From contig DCSN01000155.1 in NCBI GenBank assembly GCA_002325645.1, positions 1 to 47,220 on the forward strand: 47,220 nucleotides of DNA. Reading direction: 5' to 3'. Positions within the stretch are counted from its first letter, which is position 1; every line of letters starts with the position of its first letter. Source of the stretch: Pseudanabaena sp. UBA1465 (GTDB taxonomy: Bacteria; Cyanobacteriota; Cyanobacteriia; Pseudanabaenales; Pseudanabaenaceae). Below are positions 34,690-43,332 of this stretch, in pieces. The notes beneath the pieces were generated by a model. The model made no database searches. It was not told the DNA's origin and saw only the letters and a list, made by a program, of their open reading frames with translations. The position numbers and the translations under genes were made by a program.

Positions 34690-35430
34690 ATGACAGATGT
34701 AATGAATACGACCTTTGCTAATAGTGTGGATGATGTGGATGCCGTCATTCGTGCAGTTTACAAGCAAGTTCTAGGTAATCCCCATGTGATGGAGAGTGAG
34801 CGTCTGATTGCCGCCGAATCGAAGCTTACCAACGGTGAAATTTCTGTTCGCGAATTTGTGAGAATTGTTGCCAAGTCAGATTTTTACCGCGATCGCTACT
34901 TCTCTTCTTGCGCTCCTTACCGCTTTGTGGAATTGAACTTTTTACATTTGCTCGGACGCGCTCCTCAAGATCAACGCGAAGTTTCCGAGCATATCGTCCG
35001 ATGTGTAGCTGAAGGCTATGACGCTGAGATCGATTCTTACATCGATAGTGAGGAGTATGAGACTGCCTTTGGCGAAAACACAGTTCCTTGCTATCGCGGT
35101 AAGGATAGTGCCGCCAATCCTAAACAGGTTGGTTATAACCACATGTTTGCTCTCGATCGCGGTGCATCTCAAGTTGACAGTTCGGTAAAAGCATCCCAAC
35201 TAGTGTATGCATTGGCAACTAACAGTTCTAGTAAGATCTCTGCATCGACAGCAACTGTAATTGGGTCTGGCACTGAGAAGCGTTTCAAAATTTTAGTTTC
35301 TGGCGCGAATTTTGACAATAATTCTCCTGGCACTACTACCGAGTTCATCGTTCCCGCAAATAGGATGACCTCTAAAATCCAATCGATTAGCCGTTCTTCT
35401 GGCAAGATCCTAAGCATTAAAGTGGCTTAG
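34690..35430 (+). CDS. cpeD: Phycoerythrin rod linker CpeD
   Basis: 246 aa: one linker domain (about 16-160; VIRAVYKQVLGNPHVMESER, ISVREFVRIVAKSDFYRDRY, LNFLHLLGRAPQDQREVSEH) and a C-terminal CpcD-like region (KRFKILVSGANFDNN, then FIVPANRMTSKIQSIS). It is very close to CpeE in DNA and protein, especially in the linker domain. It follows cpeC by 238 nt with an AT-rich leader. Assigned by order in the cpeCDESTR set. Confidence 0.88.
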   Translation: MTDVMNTTFANSVDDVDAVIRAVYKQVLGNPHVMESERLIAAESKLTNGEISVREFVRIVAKSDFYRDRYFSSCAPYRFVELNFLHLLGRAPQDQREVSEHIVRCVAEGYDAEIDSYIDSEEYETAFGENTVPCYRGKDSAANPKQVGYNHMFALDRGASQVDSSVKASQLVYALATNSSSKISASTATVIGSGTEKRFKILVSGANFDNNSPGTTTEFIVPANRMTSKIQSISRSSGKILSIKVA

Positions 35431-35528
35431 TTGTTGGTATCCCACGAACTGATTTATTCGGATTTAATCAATTTTATTCGCCTCATTCATTCATTTAAAC
35501 CTTTTAACAACTTTGGAGAATAGTCATT

Positions 35529-36233
35529 ATGACAATCGATACTACCATTCGTGCGGTTTACAAACTGGTTTTGGGCAATCCCCACGTGATGGAGAGCGAG
35601 CGCCTGATTTCCGCAGAATCGAAGCTTACCAACGGTGAAATTTCTGTTCGCGAATTTGTGAGACTTGTTGCCAAATCCGACTTTTACCGCGATCGCTACT
35701 TCGCTTCCTGTGCGCCCTATCGCTTTGTGGAATTGAACTTTCTGCACTTGCTCGGTCGCGCTCCTCAAGATCAGCGTGAAGTTTCTGAGCATATCGTTCG
35801 TTGCGTAGCCGAAGGCTATGACGCAGAAATTGATTCGTACATCGATAGCGATGAGTACCAAACCGCCTTTGGCGAAAACACTGTTCCTTTCTATCGTGGC
35901 AAGGATAGCGCCGCCAATGCTAAGCAGATTGGTTACAATCGCATGTTTGCCCTCGATCGCGGTGCTGCACAGGTTGACAGTGCTGTTCAAAATTCACAGC
36001 TCGTATTTGCTGTTGCAACTAATAGTACCAATACGATCAAGGCTTCTACCGCAACTGTAAATGGTTCTGGGACTGAAAAGCGTTTCAAAATCTTGGTTTC
36101 TGGTTCCAAGTTTGATACCAAACGCCGTATCAGCACATCTGAGTACATTGTTTCTGCAAGCAAGATGACTCCCCAAATCCAACGAATTAACCGCACTTCA
36201 GGCAGAATTGTTAGCATTACTGAAGTAATTTAG
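35529..36233 (+). CDS. cpeE: Phycoerythrin rod linker CpeE
   Basis: 234 aa, nearly a copy of CpeD in the linker domain but starting without its first ten residues or so. It keeps FVRLVAKSDFYRDRYFASCA and EIDSYIDSDEYQTAFGENTV. The C-terminal CpcD-like part (KRFKILVSGSKFDTKRRIST) differs more. The ATG has GGAG with good spacing. A strong hairpin (36246-36289) separates it from cpeS. As in Fremyella, three cpe linkers of this kind support three phycoerythrin layers. Confidence 0.88.
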   Translation: MTIDTTIRAVYKLVLGNPHVMESERLISAESKLTNGEISVREFVRLVAKSDFYRDRYFASCAPYRFVELNFLHLLGRAPQDQREVSEHIVRCVAEGYDAEIDSYIDSDEYQTAFGENTVPFYRGKDSAANAKQIGYNRMFALDRGAAQVDSAVQNSQLVFAVATNSTNTIKASTATVNGSGTEKRFKILVSGSKFDTKRRISTSEYIVSASKMTPQIQRINRTSGRIVSITEVI

Positions 36234-36245
36234 TTTTTTGCCTGA

Positions 36246-36289
36246 CCTTCGCGAACAACCTCGCCTAATGGAGAAGTTGTTCGCGAAGG
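36246..36289. terminator. 14-bp perfect hairpin between cpeE and cpeS
   Basis: ccttcgcgaacaac (36246-36259) pairs perfectly with 36276-36289, 16-nt loop, starting 13 nt after the cpeE stop. No T-tract follows. It fits an mRNA processing/stabilising or partial termination point that separates the abundant linker message from cpeSTR. The sequence shows only the hairpin. Confidence 0.6.
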
Positions 36290-36331
36290 AATTCAAAAAC
36301 GTTTCGAGTAACAATCAATTCTAAAAGATTA

Positions 36332-36865
36332 ATGGATATTCAGGAGTTTGTTGAAAAATCAATAGGGAATTGGCGATCGCAACGTAGCGCTCATCACCTA
36401 GCTTTTAGTCATTTTGAGGCGGTGCAGTCGGAAATAGAGATTTTGGCAATTGCTGAAGATGATCCAGAGGCGATCGCACTTTGTGAATCCTATAACATTG
36501 ATCCCAAATTAGCAGTTTCTCCATTTCGGATGAGTTGGGAAGGTCAATCTGACTGGGAAGATAGCGAAGCCGTCAAAGGTACTTGTGTGCTGATTCCCAT
36601 TCCCGATCCTGAAAATCCTAACCAAGGAAGTTTGTTACGCGATCGCGGATATGCGGAAGAAATGGCAGCGATCGGTAAATATCACTTCACCGATGATGGC
36701 ACTTTTGTATTAACAACTCCCTACGATCGCGCCGCCGCCGAAGAAAAAATCTGGTTTGTTAATCCTAACGTGCGTTGTCGCGTTTCTTTGATCAAAACCA
36801 GTGCTGGCACTGGCGTAGTCATGGCTTCTTTTTCATCTGAGATTCGTCAAACAGCTAAAGATTAA
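36332..36865 (+). CDS. cpeS: Phycoerythrin lyase CpeS
   Basis: 177 aa of the CpcS/CpeS lipocalin-like family: MDIQEFVEKSIGNWRSQRSA, HHLAFSHFEAVQSEIEI, RMSWEGQSDWED, LLRDRGYAEEMAAIGKYHF and CRVSLIKTSAGTGVVMASFS. CpeS attaches phycoerythrobilin to the Cys-82-type site of phycoerythrin subunits. Its place after cpeE and before cpeT matches the known operon. It is 4 nt upstream of cpeT and so coupled to it. Confidence 0.88.
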   Translation: MDIQEFVEKSIGNWRSQRSAHHLAFSHFEAVQSEIEILAIAEDDPEAIALCESYNIDPKLAVSPFRMSWEGQSDWEDSEAVKGTCVLIPIPDPENPNQGSLLRDRGYAEEMAAIGKYHFTDDGTFVLTTPYDRAAAEEKIWFVNPNVRCRVSLIKTSAGTGVVMASFSSEIRQTAKD

Positions 36866-36869
36866 TCGA

Positions 36870-37469
36870 ATGGAAAGCTCTGAAGACAATGATTTAATTA
36901 CCCTAGCGCATTGGATGTCAGGGGATTTTAGTAATTATCAGCAAGCCTCGTCAAGTCCTAAAGATTACGCTCATATTCATGTGTTTTTCCGTCCATTACC
37001 CTTTGTTTTTTTCAATGGAATTGGACTCTATTCCGAACAAGTCTACGATTATGATCTTTGGAGTCCCTATCGTCAGGGTGTCCATCGTTTGATCGATCAA
37101 GGCGATCGCATTTATATCGAGAATTTTAGCCTCAAAAATGCGATGTTCTTTGCTGGCTCTGGACGCGATCTTAGTATTCTGAATACCATCACTCCAAAGG
37201 ATATTGAACGCCGATATAACTGCTCAATGGTATTTAAACGCAAAGGCGATCGCTTTATTGGTGGTGTGGAAGGAACCGAATGTTTAATAGAAAAAAATGG
37301 TTGTCAAACCTATCTAGACAGCTATGTCGAGATTACGGAAACAACATGGCTAAGTCTTGATAAGGGCTTAGACATGAATACACATCAACAAGTTTGGGGT
37401 TCTACAGCAGGCCCTCTTAAATTTGAAAAAAGAGAAAGTTTCGCCCATGAAGTGCCAAATATCTTCTGA
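36870..37469 (+). CDS. cpeT: Phycoerythrin lyase CpeT
   Basis: 199 aa of the CpcT/CpeT family: LITLAHWMSGDFSNYQQA, IHVFFRPLPFVFFNGIGLYS, EQVYDYDLWSPYRQGVHRL, VFKRKGDRFIGGVEGTEC and ETTWLSLDKGLDMNTHQQVW. CpeT attaches phycoerythrobilin to the Cys-165-type site of beta-phycoerythrin. All family blocks look complete. It is cotranscribed with cpeS and followed by cpeR. Confidence 0.92.
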   Translation: MESSEDNDLITLAHWMSGDFSNYQQASSSPKDYAHIHVFFRPLPFVFFNGIGLYSEQVYDYDLWSPYRQGVHRLIDQGDRIYIENFSLKNAMFFAGSGRDLSILNTITPKDIERRYNCSMVFKRKGDRFIGGVEGTECLIEKNGCQTYLDSYVEITETTWLSLDKGLDMNTHQQVWGSTAGPLKFEKRESFAHEVPNIF

Positions 37470-37527
37470 ATATCTTGAAACAAGATCGAATTTTTTAGCT
37501 TCTATTGACGCTAAATTTGGAGCCAAA

Positions 37528-37833
37528 ATGCTGCCCCCAGAAGCAGAGAAAAAAATGCAGTGCTGGATTCGCAGCCGTCATCTAATTTGTTCTGGCAATT
37601 TATATGTCTTTGAAACTGTGGATTATAGTGCCGTAGAAAGATTTGCCGAATGCGTTACGACATTGGGTGGAACGGTTATTGCTGTTGATGCGGTCGATAA
37701 AGTTTGGATTGGAGATCGCCGCCAAGTCATTCTCTATCGCTCAAAAGCAAGTCTGCATACCCCACATCATAAACTTAAGCCATATTGGATTAAATATGGC
37801 AATTTTCGGACAAGATTCGATCAACAAGTTTAG
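37528..37833 (+). CDS. cpeR: Phycoerythrin operon activator CpeR
   Basis: 101 aa from ATG 37528 (MLPPEAEKKMQCWIRSRHLI), chosen because GGAG lies 5 nt upstream (37519-37522) and the length fits the known CpeR of about 100 aa. A frame from 37447 overlaps cpeT by 23 nt and would add 27 residues. Conserved blocks are FETVDYSAVERF, AVDKVWIGDRRQVILYRSKA and the basic HHKLKPYWIKYG end. CpeR activates phycoerythrin genes in green light in chromatic-acclimating species, so it may act at the shared blocks at 31688 and 33408. Confidence 0.9.
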   Translation: MLPPEAEKKMQCWIRSRHLICSGNLYVFETVDYSAVERFAECVTTLGGTVIAVDAVDKVWIGDRRQVILYRSKASLHTPHHKLKPYWIKYGNFRTRFDQQV

Positions 37834-38009
37834 TTGAAACACTGGCTCGTGTTATATTTATCTAATTTAAGTTAAGGAGCTAGGCTTTAAAAACTAAAGA
37901 TGAAATGATTGAGATACATGGCTTTTATATTATATTTAGTTTTTTGTTTTTTGCATGTAATTTATACTTGATTTGTATTTAATTTTATTGAAATAATTTA
38001 AAAAAGATT

Positions 38010-38246
38010 ATGTTTGATGTCCCTGAACTTAAATCCCTTGAACTCGCAACTCCTGACCAGCTTACGGAAATGATTGAGGATCTAGAGAGCTATCGCGAAA
38101 GGATCGTAAGTGATACTCTAGCAATGGCACAAAGAGCAAAAATCATGAAATCTCAAGCTCTAGCGAACTTAGAACCAAATCTAGCTAAGATCGATGCAAC
38201 TCTTGAATCTTTACGTCAGCAAAAATCAAACTCAAATGCAGATTGA
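38010..38246 (+). CDS. Small helical protein upstream of a bilin-lyase gene
   Basis: 78 aa, almost wholly helical and charged (DQLTEMIEDLESYRERIVSD, then MKSQALANLEPNLAKIDATL). Not recognised. It starts 176 nt after cpeR, with an AT-rich leader and an aaaaaag purine stretch, and ends 18 nt before the HEAT-repeat gene, so it should share its transcript. It could be a small partner of that lyase; that is inferred from position. Confidence 0.6.
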   Translation: MFDVPELKSLELATPDQLTEMIEDLESYRERIVSDTLAMAQRAKIMKSQALANLEPNLAKIDATLESLRQQKSNSNAD

Positions 38247-38264
38247 TAAAGCTCAACAAATCAC

Positions 38265-39158
38265 ATGTCTCCGAATATCTACAAAATGGAAAACTCTATT
38301 CTCGAAATTCAAGCAGTAAACGATCTTCTGGTCGAAAAAGTAAACGATCAAATTTCTTTTGGTACTTTTGATGATAGCGATTCCCAAATTTTAGAACAAT
38401 TAGTAGAAGGATTGGGAGATCCGCGTGGACTGGTTAGACTGAGATTCGCTGAGACTTTGGGAGAAATTGGCGAAGCCGCAACTCCATTTTTGATGCAATC
38501 ATTAGCGAATCATCCCAATGTAGTACTGCGCCGTGCTGCGGCAAAAACCTTAACTATTATTGGCGATCCGATCGCTGTACCAACTTTATTAAATTCTTTT
38601 CTGAACGATCCCGATACCGTAGTCAGAAGTTCGGCGGCAGGGGCTTTAGCCAAAACTGGTGAAGCCTCAGTGCCAGCTTTGTTGGAAATCTTAGGAGATG
38701 ATAGTAAATCGCAAGATATCAAAGGTCATGCAGCTTGGGCTTTAGCCTTTATTGGTTCTGAAGGTGCGGACTATTTGTATAAAGCTTTAGATTCTGCTTC
38801 CCTAGATGTTCGCTGTGCTGTAATTGGCGCGATCGGTCACGTTGCTCAGGAGCAATCCGATGAAAAATCTTGCAATCTTTTAGTCTCAGCACTCACCGAT
38901 CCAGAGGCAATTATTCGTGCTGAGGCTGCCACGGCGTTAGCACAGGTAAATTATCCACCTGCGCTAACGCATCTAATTTTGGCTCTGCAAGATGTGGATT
39001 TGGATGTACGCAAAGCAGCAGTTAATTCCCTCGGTAAAATGGGCAATGCTCTTGCGTTAGAAGCATTACAGAATTTGCTTGACGATCGGGAACAAGTTAT
39101 TAAAGTATTGGCAAAAATAGCGATCGCCCAAATTCACCGCCAAGCAGAAGAAGATTAA
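38265..39158 (+). CDS. HEAT-repeat bilin lyase, CpeF-like (E/F clan)
   Basis: 297 aa of HEAT/PBS-lyase repeats: GDPRGLVRLRFAETLGEIGE, ANHPNVVLRRAAAKTLTIIG, NDPDTVVRSSAAGALAKTGE, HAAWALAFIGSEGADYLYKA and DLDVRKAAVNSLGKMGNALA. Proteins of this kind attach or isomerise bilins on phycobiliproteins. Its place after cpeR and its unusual N-terminus (DQISFGTFDDSDSQILEQLV) suggest CpeF, which serves the doubly linked bilin of beta-phycoerythrin, but I cannot exclude another E/F-clan member. ATG 38286 is an alternative start. Confidence 0.78.
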   Translation: MSPNIYKMENSILEIQAVNDLLVEKVNDQISFGTFDDSDSQILEQLVEGLGDPRGLVRLRFAETLGEIGEAATPFLMQSLANHPNVVLRRAAAKTLTIIGDPIAVPTLLNSFLNDPDTVVRSSAAGALAKTGEASVPALLEILGDDSKSQDIKGHAAWALAFIGSEGADYLYKALDSASLDVRCAVIGAIGHVAQEQSDEKSCNLLVSALTDPEAIIRAEAATALAQVNYPPALTHLILALQDVDLDVRKAAVNSLGKMGNALALEALQNLLDDREQVIKVLAKIAIAQIHRQAEED

Positions 39159-39174
39159 ACAAAACTAATAGTTA

Positions 39175-39221
39175 AAAGAACAAAGTCTGAGCGAGTAACG
39201 TTCTCTCTGACTTTGTTCTTT
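39175..39221. terminator. Bidirectional stem between cpeF-like gene and cpcL
   Basis: aaagaacaaagtc (39175-39187) pairs perfectly with gactttgttcttt (39209-39221), loop 21 nt. It lies 16 nt after one stop and about 50 nt from the convergent cpcL stop. The A- and T-rich stem bases make it usable from both strands, although no long T-tract follows. Confidence 0.55.
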
Positions 39222-39272
39222 AACTTCTCTTAAAGTTAGTTCTATAAGCTACCTTAGCTACTTATTAAGAAT

Positions 39273-40010
39273 TTACAATCCGAGAAATACTCCCAGTACC
39301 ACAAATCCGACAATGCCAACGCCAGCAAAGACAAACGCTGCACCAATTTTACCGATAATTGCAGGTGGGTTCTTTTGCCATTCCCAACGGACATAATCCA
39401 ATCTTGCTGCGCCTTTAATTCCTTTAAAGACTTGTTTCGGTAAGCGATCGCGATAGTCAGTACCGTACCTTGCCATGTGAGCAAAGGTGACTTCTCCCTT
39501 AGTGTGCTGTGGCAAGATGCGACGACGTTGATAGGGAACGATATTATCGCCAAAGTTACTGAGATATTCCTCGCTATTGAGTAATTCATCAACAAAAGCT
39601 GGGAGTCCTTTAGTAGCAATCACGATCGACCATGCCATCTTTTCGCGATCGCTATAGACATTACGACCAAGAAGGCGCTGAATACAAATCTCTGCAAAGC
39701 GATAGTTATTATTACTATCAAAGGTCAGTCGTTTGAAGGAATCAGATAATACCAATCCGCGAATGAATCCTCTAACTGTAATTTGTCCTGCTCGCAACTG
39801 AGACTCTAAATACAGTTGACGGTGGTTTTCCAGCATCTGCTGTTCGTTGCAAATTTGACGATAGGCCGCGCCAATCAAGAGATCTAGCTCTAAACCTGAT
39901 AACAAATTGTCAGTGGAATAAATCCGAGGTTGCTCGTCACCTGCGACTTCAAATCCAGCCACGCGCTGATTTTGGGATAGGGGTTTGTACTCTAACAATG
40001 GAATTGACAT
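39273..40010 (-). CDS. cpcL: Rod-core-type linker CpcL (membrane-anchored CpcG)
   Basis: 245 aa. It starts MSIPLLEYKPLSQNQRVAGF like CpcG proteins. The linker domain has ENHRQLYLESQLRAGQITVR, FAEICIQRLLGRNVYSDREK and EYLSNFGDNIVPYQRRRILP. The C-terminus ends in a hydrophobic helix (AAFVFAGVGIVGFVVLGVFL), the mark of CpcL/CpcG2, which holds rod-only phycobilisomes near photosystem I instead of attaching to a core. It is 94 nt downstream of the 349-aa linker, same strand, so both may form one antenna unit. Confidence 0.9.
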   Translation of the reverse strand: MSIPLLEYKPLSQNQRVAGFEVAGDEQPRIYSTDNLLSGLELDLLIGAAYRQICNEQQMLENHRQLYLESQLRAGQITVRGFIRGLVLSDSFKRLTFDSNNNYRFAEICIQRLLGRNVYSDREKMAWSIVIATKGLPAFVDELLNSEEYLSNFGDNIVPYQRRRILPQHTKGEVTFAHMARYGTDYRDRLPKQVFKGIKGAARLDYVRWEWQKNPPAIIGKIGAAFVFAGVGIVGFVVLGVFLGL

Positions 40011-40104
40011 AAATATTTTCCTAAAGAATTTTAAATTGAACTAATAACTTACTAGAATTATAGAACTGAAAGACACCAAGTTCTACATTGTTGAACATTG
40101 AGCG

Positions 40105-41154
40105 TCAACCATTGAAAACACGACTGCGCCATTTGTTTAAGCGTGCATCACCGATCGCGGCATATCTCCGTGCATCAGCAATCTGAGCTTGTAAGATTGC
40201 TATCTTTTCAATCTGCTTATCTGACTGTTGCAATAAAGAGTCAGAAGCATCGCCTTGAACAGAGACAGATGTAGTTTGCCAAACATCTTTGATATAGGAA
40301 GCTCCGATTGAAGCCGATGGTCGCAGATCCGCTAGTTGTTTTTGTAGACTTTCGATGATTAGATCTCGATCAAGTAGAGTTTGGCGTAAGGCTTGTTCGG
40401 CGGCATAGTTTGCCGATGTCGCCCAAGATTCAGCTTGACCGATACCCGATGTTTTAGGCTTAAAGACTTCCGCAAGAATGGCTTCAACATCACTGAGCTT
40501 GAGCTTGCCGTAGGGCGAATTCTGCACGATCGCTCTGGTCAGTTGTGGTTTGTTATTAGTGGCGAGATCCTTGTCGCTACTTGAGGCACTCCGCAACAAT
40601 TGGAACATATTGGTAAATTCCAACATTGATTGTCCATTCTGAGTGCTGAAACCTCGGTAATAGGGAACGATCGCTTCACCAAAAGCAGTTTGATACTCAT
40701 CGCTATCGATATATGTATCAATATCTGCTTCAAAACCTTTTTGATCTAAAACACTGCTGTGGTAGCGCATTTCATCGAAATTGTCAGGCGCACGTCCGAG
40801 CAGATGCTTAAAGTTCAACTCGATCGCCCGATAGCGATAGCAACTATCAAAGAAGCGAGAGCGATACAAATCCGATTTTGCTAATTGACGCACAAATTCG
40901 CGCACACTTAGGTCACCGCGCTTAAACTGAGATTCAGCAATAGTTTGGCGTTCGCTCTCCATCACATGAGCGTTGCCAAATATCTGACGATATACTGCCC
41001 GAATTACAACATCAAGATCCGTATCCGATGAACCTGCATAGGATTCTACAGGGGCAGTTTCTTTGAAAGGTTGGTAGGCTTCATAAAACTGTTGCTGACG
41101 TTCGGGAGTATTTGGCGATCTAGGCGCAACTGAATTTATAAAAGTACTGACCAT
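40105..41154 (-). CDS. Phycobilisome linker with helical C-terminal tail
   Basis: 349 aa. The linker domain (about 45-190) is closest to CpeC: DTDLDVVIRAVYRQIFGNAH, LSVREFVRQLAKSDLYRSRF, LNFKHLLGRAPDNFDEMRYH and FEADIDTYIDSDEYQTAFGE. In place of a CpcD domain it has about 150 residues of polar helix, with EQALRQTLLDRDLIIESLQK and KQIEKIAILQAQIADARRYA (probably coiled coil) and a basic end (RLNKWRSRVFN). A good aaggag precedes the ATG. With CpcL beside it, a role in rod-only, phycoerythrin-carrying phycobilisomes is plausible. Confidence 0.85.
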   Translation of the reverse strand: MVSTFINSVAPRSPNTPERQQQFYEAYQPFKETAPVESYAGSSDTDLDVVIRAVYRQIFGNAHVMESERQTIAESQFKRGDLSVREFVRQLAKSDLYRSRFFDSCYRYRAIELNFKHLLGRAPDNFDEMRYHSSVLDQKGFEADIDTYIDSDEYQTAFGEAIVPYYRGFSTQNGQSMLEFTNMFQLLRSASSSDKDLATNNKPQLTRAIVQNSPYGKLKLSDVEAILAEVFKPKTSGIGQAESWATSANYAAEQALRQTLLDRDLIIESLQKQLADLRPSASIGASYIKDVWQTTSVSVQGDASDSLLQQSDKQIEKIAILQAQIADARRYAAIGDARLNKWRSRVFNG

Positions 41155-41387
41155 ATTAAGTTTCTCCTTTGTATGCCAACAAATTTCGGGTTTAAAATAG
41201 TTTGTAAATGGAATCTATAATCTGATGTTATAGATTTAATCTGTCGTTAATAAAAAATCGATAAATAACAATATATAGCTACGTTAAGCCACATATCTTC
41301 AATATCCTCAATATATTTTTTAATCATATTAGGTCGAGCGCACCTAGTCTTCAGAGTCTTAATAAACCTATACCAAAATTTACGCTC

Positions 41388-41876
41388 TCAGCAAGAAGAT
41401 TGGATATCCTTTAGTTCGACTTTAAAAATCGTATCAAGGGATTTGGAAGCGATCGTTGTCTCCCATGCAATTCCCTTTAAAAAAGTTTCTCCTACTAATG
41501 TTTCCACCACATCCACGCCCCAATCGCCAGTCTGCAAAGCATCGGGCGAATCACTGGTAGGCGGAGTAGTTTTGATGCCGCCTAAGATTAAAATTTCGGG
41601 TAGAGATTTAGGATCTGCGCCTTGACTGATACGTTTATTTGCCAAAGCCTCAGCACAAAACTCACCAATTTGATTAGGGGAAAACTGATGGCAATCGAAT
41701 AGAATTTCCACAGTCCAATGGGGATGATTGACAAGTCTAGTCAGGCAAGATGGGCGATCGCCTAAACCGATGCGAAATACTTCTGCAAATTCTTCTCGAC
41801 TGATGGCTGGGACAATGTCGGACGGGACATCAAAATTGTGAGAAAGTAGCATTCTCGCTTGAAATGAATTACTCAA
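41388..41876 (-). CDS. Unknown protein near the linker genes
   Basis: 162 aa. Not recognised. It starts with a polar part (SNSFQARMLLSHNFDVPSDI), then an alpha/beta pattern: HWTVEILFDCHQFSPNQIGE, LPEILILGGIKTTPPTS, DWGVDVVETLVGETFLKGIA. No membrane span or known motif. It reads toward the linker gene, with 233 nt between. A later ATG (residue 9) is also possible. Confidence 0.55.
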   Translation of the reverse strand: MSNSFQARMLLSHNFDVPSDIVPAISREEFAEVFRIGLGDRPSCLTRLVNHPHWTVEILFDCHQFSPNQIGEFCAEALANKRISQGADPKSLPEILILGGIKTTPPTSDSPDALQTGDWGVDVVETLVGETFLKGIAWETTIASKSLDTIFKVELKDIQSSC

Positions 41877-42148
41877 GATTTTAAGGTTCTATAAAGATTT
41901 TGTATGCTTCTAGTTTAGATTAAAATATTGATGAGGTGGGCTTTTGTCCGCGCAATATTGGGTTTTATTTAATTCGCAAGCCTTAGCGACGGCGATTATT
42001 GCTGCAATGCAAACAGATTGATAATGGAAATGGAGGGCAATAATTTAGTTTGTTGTTCTACCAAATAAATGTATTGTTGAAGTATCACTATTCAGAATGC
42101 TTTTCGGCATCTCTGGCAAAATTTTAGAGCAATGACATAGCGAATGAT

Positions 42149-43300
42149 ATGAATCGATTAGGTATTTTACTATTGAATCTCGGTGGGCCAGACAAATTAG
42201 AAGATGTGCGTCCATTTTTGTATAACTTATTTTCCGATCCAGAACTTATTCGGCTACCCTCTCCATTATTACAAGCGCCCCTAGCTTGGCTCATTTCTAC
42301 CCTTCGCTTCAAAAAATCTCAGAGGAATTACAAAAAGATTGGAGGTTATTCACCGCTACGTCAGATTACCGAAGCTCAGGCCGAAGCCCTGCGATCGCAA
42401 CTTCAGCTAAATGGACATGCCGTCAATGTCTATATTGGAATGCGTTATTGGCATCCCTTTACTGAGGAAGCGATCGCCCAAATAAAAAAAGACAAGATTG
42501 AAGAATTAGTAATTTTGCCTTTGTATCCACAATTTTCGATTAGCACCACAGGCTCCAGTTTTAGCTTGATCGAGCGCATTTGGCAGATCGATCCAGAATT
42601 GCAAAAGATCAAATATACAGTTGTACCTTCTTGGTACGACAATTCAGGTTATTTACAATCAATGGCAAATTTGATTGCGGCAAAACTAGACCGAGTTAAT
42701 AATCCTAGCGAAGCCTATATATTTTTCAGCGCTCACGGAGTACCTGTCAGCTACATCGAAGAAGCAGGCGATCCCTATCAAAAGGAAATTGAAACCTGCG
42801 CGGCGCTTATCATGCAAAAACTAAATCGTCCTAATCCTTACAAACTCGCCTACCAAAGTCGTGTCGGTCCCGTCGAATGGTTGCAACCCTATACAGAAGC
42901 AGCGATCGCTGAACTTGCAGAACAAGGCGTAAAAGAATTAGTCGTAGTCCCAATTAGCTTTGTGTCTGAACATATCGAAACTCTCGAAGAAATTGACATG
43001 GAATACCGAGAAATTGCCGAACAAGCTGGGATTGAGACTTTTGCGCGAGTACCTGCTCCTGATACTGACCCAGCTTTTATCGAAGCTTTAGCCGACATTG
43101 TGCTTAAAGCTTTAAGCGATAAGCCTATTCTCTTTGCTGAAACCATCCAGCCTCAAAAAGACACTAAGCTCTATCCACAAGAACGTTGGGAATGGGGGAT
43201 GACTCTTTCCGCTGAAGTTTGGAATGGTCGCTTAGCAATGTTAGGTTTCGCCATCTTGCTTCTAGAGACATGGCTGGGTCGTGGACAATTATTCCAATAA
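42149..43300 (+). CDS. hemH: Ferrochelatase with C-terminal chlorophyll-binding (CAB) domain
   Basis: 383 aa. Ferrochelatase landmarks are LLLNLGGPDKLEDVRPFLYN, LYPQFSISTTGS, FFSAHGVPVSYIEEAGDPY (catalytic His), QSRVGPVEWLQP and SFVSEHIETLEEIDMEY (catalytic Glu). The C-terminus has a Pro-rich linker and a CAB/HLIP helix (WNGRLAMLGFAILLLETWLG), typical of cyanobacterial HemH. It inserts iron into protoporphyrin IX; the heme feeds the heme oxygenase/bilin pathway encoded in this window. A terminator follows directly. Confidence 0.97.
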   Translation: MNRLGILLLNLGGPDKLEDVRPFLYNLFSDPELIRLPSPLLQAPLAWLISTLRFKKSQRNYKKIGGYSPLRQITEAQAEALRSQLQLNGHAVNVYIGMRYWHPFTEEAIAQIKKDKIEELVILPLYPQFSISTTGSSFSLIERIWQIDPELQKIKYTVVPSWYDNSGYLQSMANLIAAKLDRVNNPSEAYIFFSAHGVPVSYIEEAGDPYQKEIETCAALIMQKLNRPNPYKLAYQSRVGPVEWLQPYTEAAIAELAEQGVKELVVVPISFVSEHIETLEEIDMEYREIAEQAGIETFARVPAPDTDPAFIEALADIVLKALSDKPILFAETIQPQKDTKLYPQERWEWGMTLSAEVWNGRLAMLGFAILLLETWLGRGQLFQ

Positions 43301-43304
43301 AAAA

Positions 43305-43332
43305 GAAAGGGCACAAAGCGCCCTTTCTTTTT
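43305..43332. terminator. Terminator of hemH (bidirectional form)
   Basis: gaaagggc (43305-43312) pairs with gccctttc (43320-43327), loop acaaagc, flanked by A-run on the left and T-run on the right. It begins 5 nt after the hemH stop. The symmetrical A/T flanks would work in both directions. An identical copy lies at 45336. Confidence 0.88.

Noticed and set aside
35487..35990. 167-aa minus-strand frame opposite cpeE
   Set aside because: Mirror of conserved linker codons; a similar shadow exists opposite cpeD.
39254..39619. 121-aa minus-strand frame
   Set aside because: Overlaps cpcL in another frame; cpcL is clearly the real gene.
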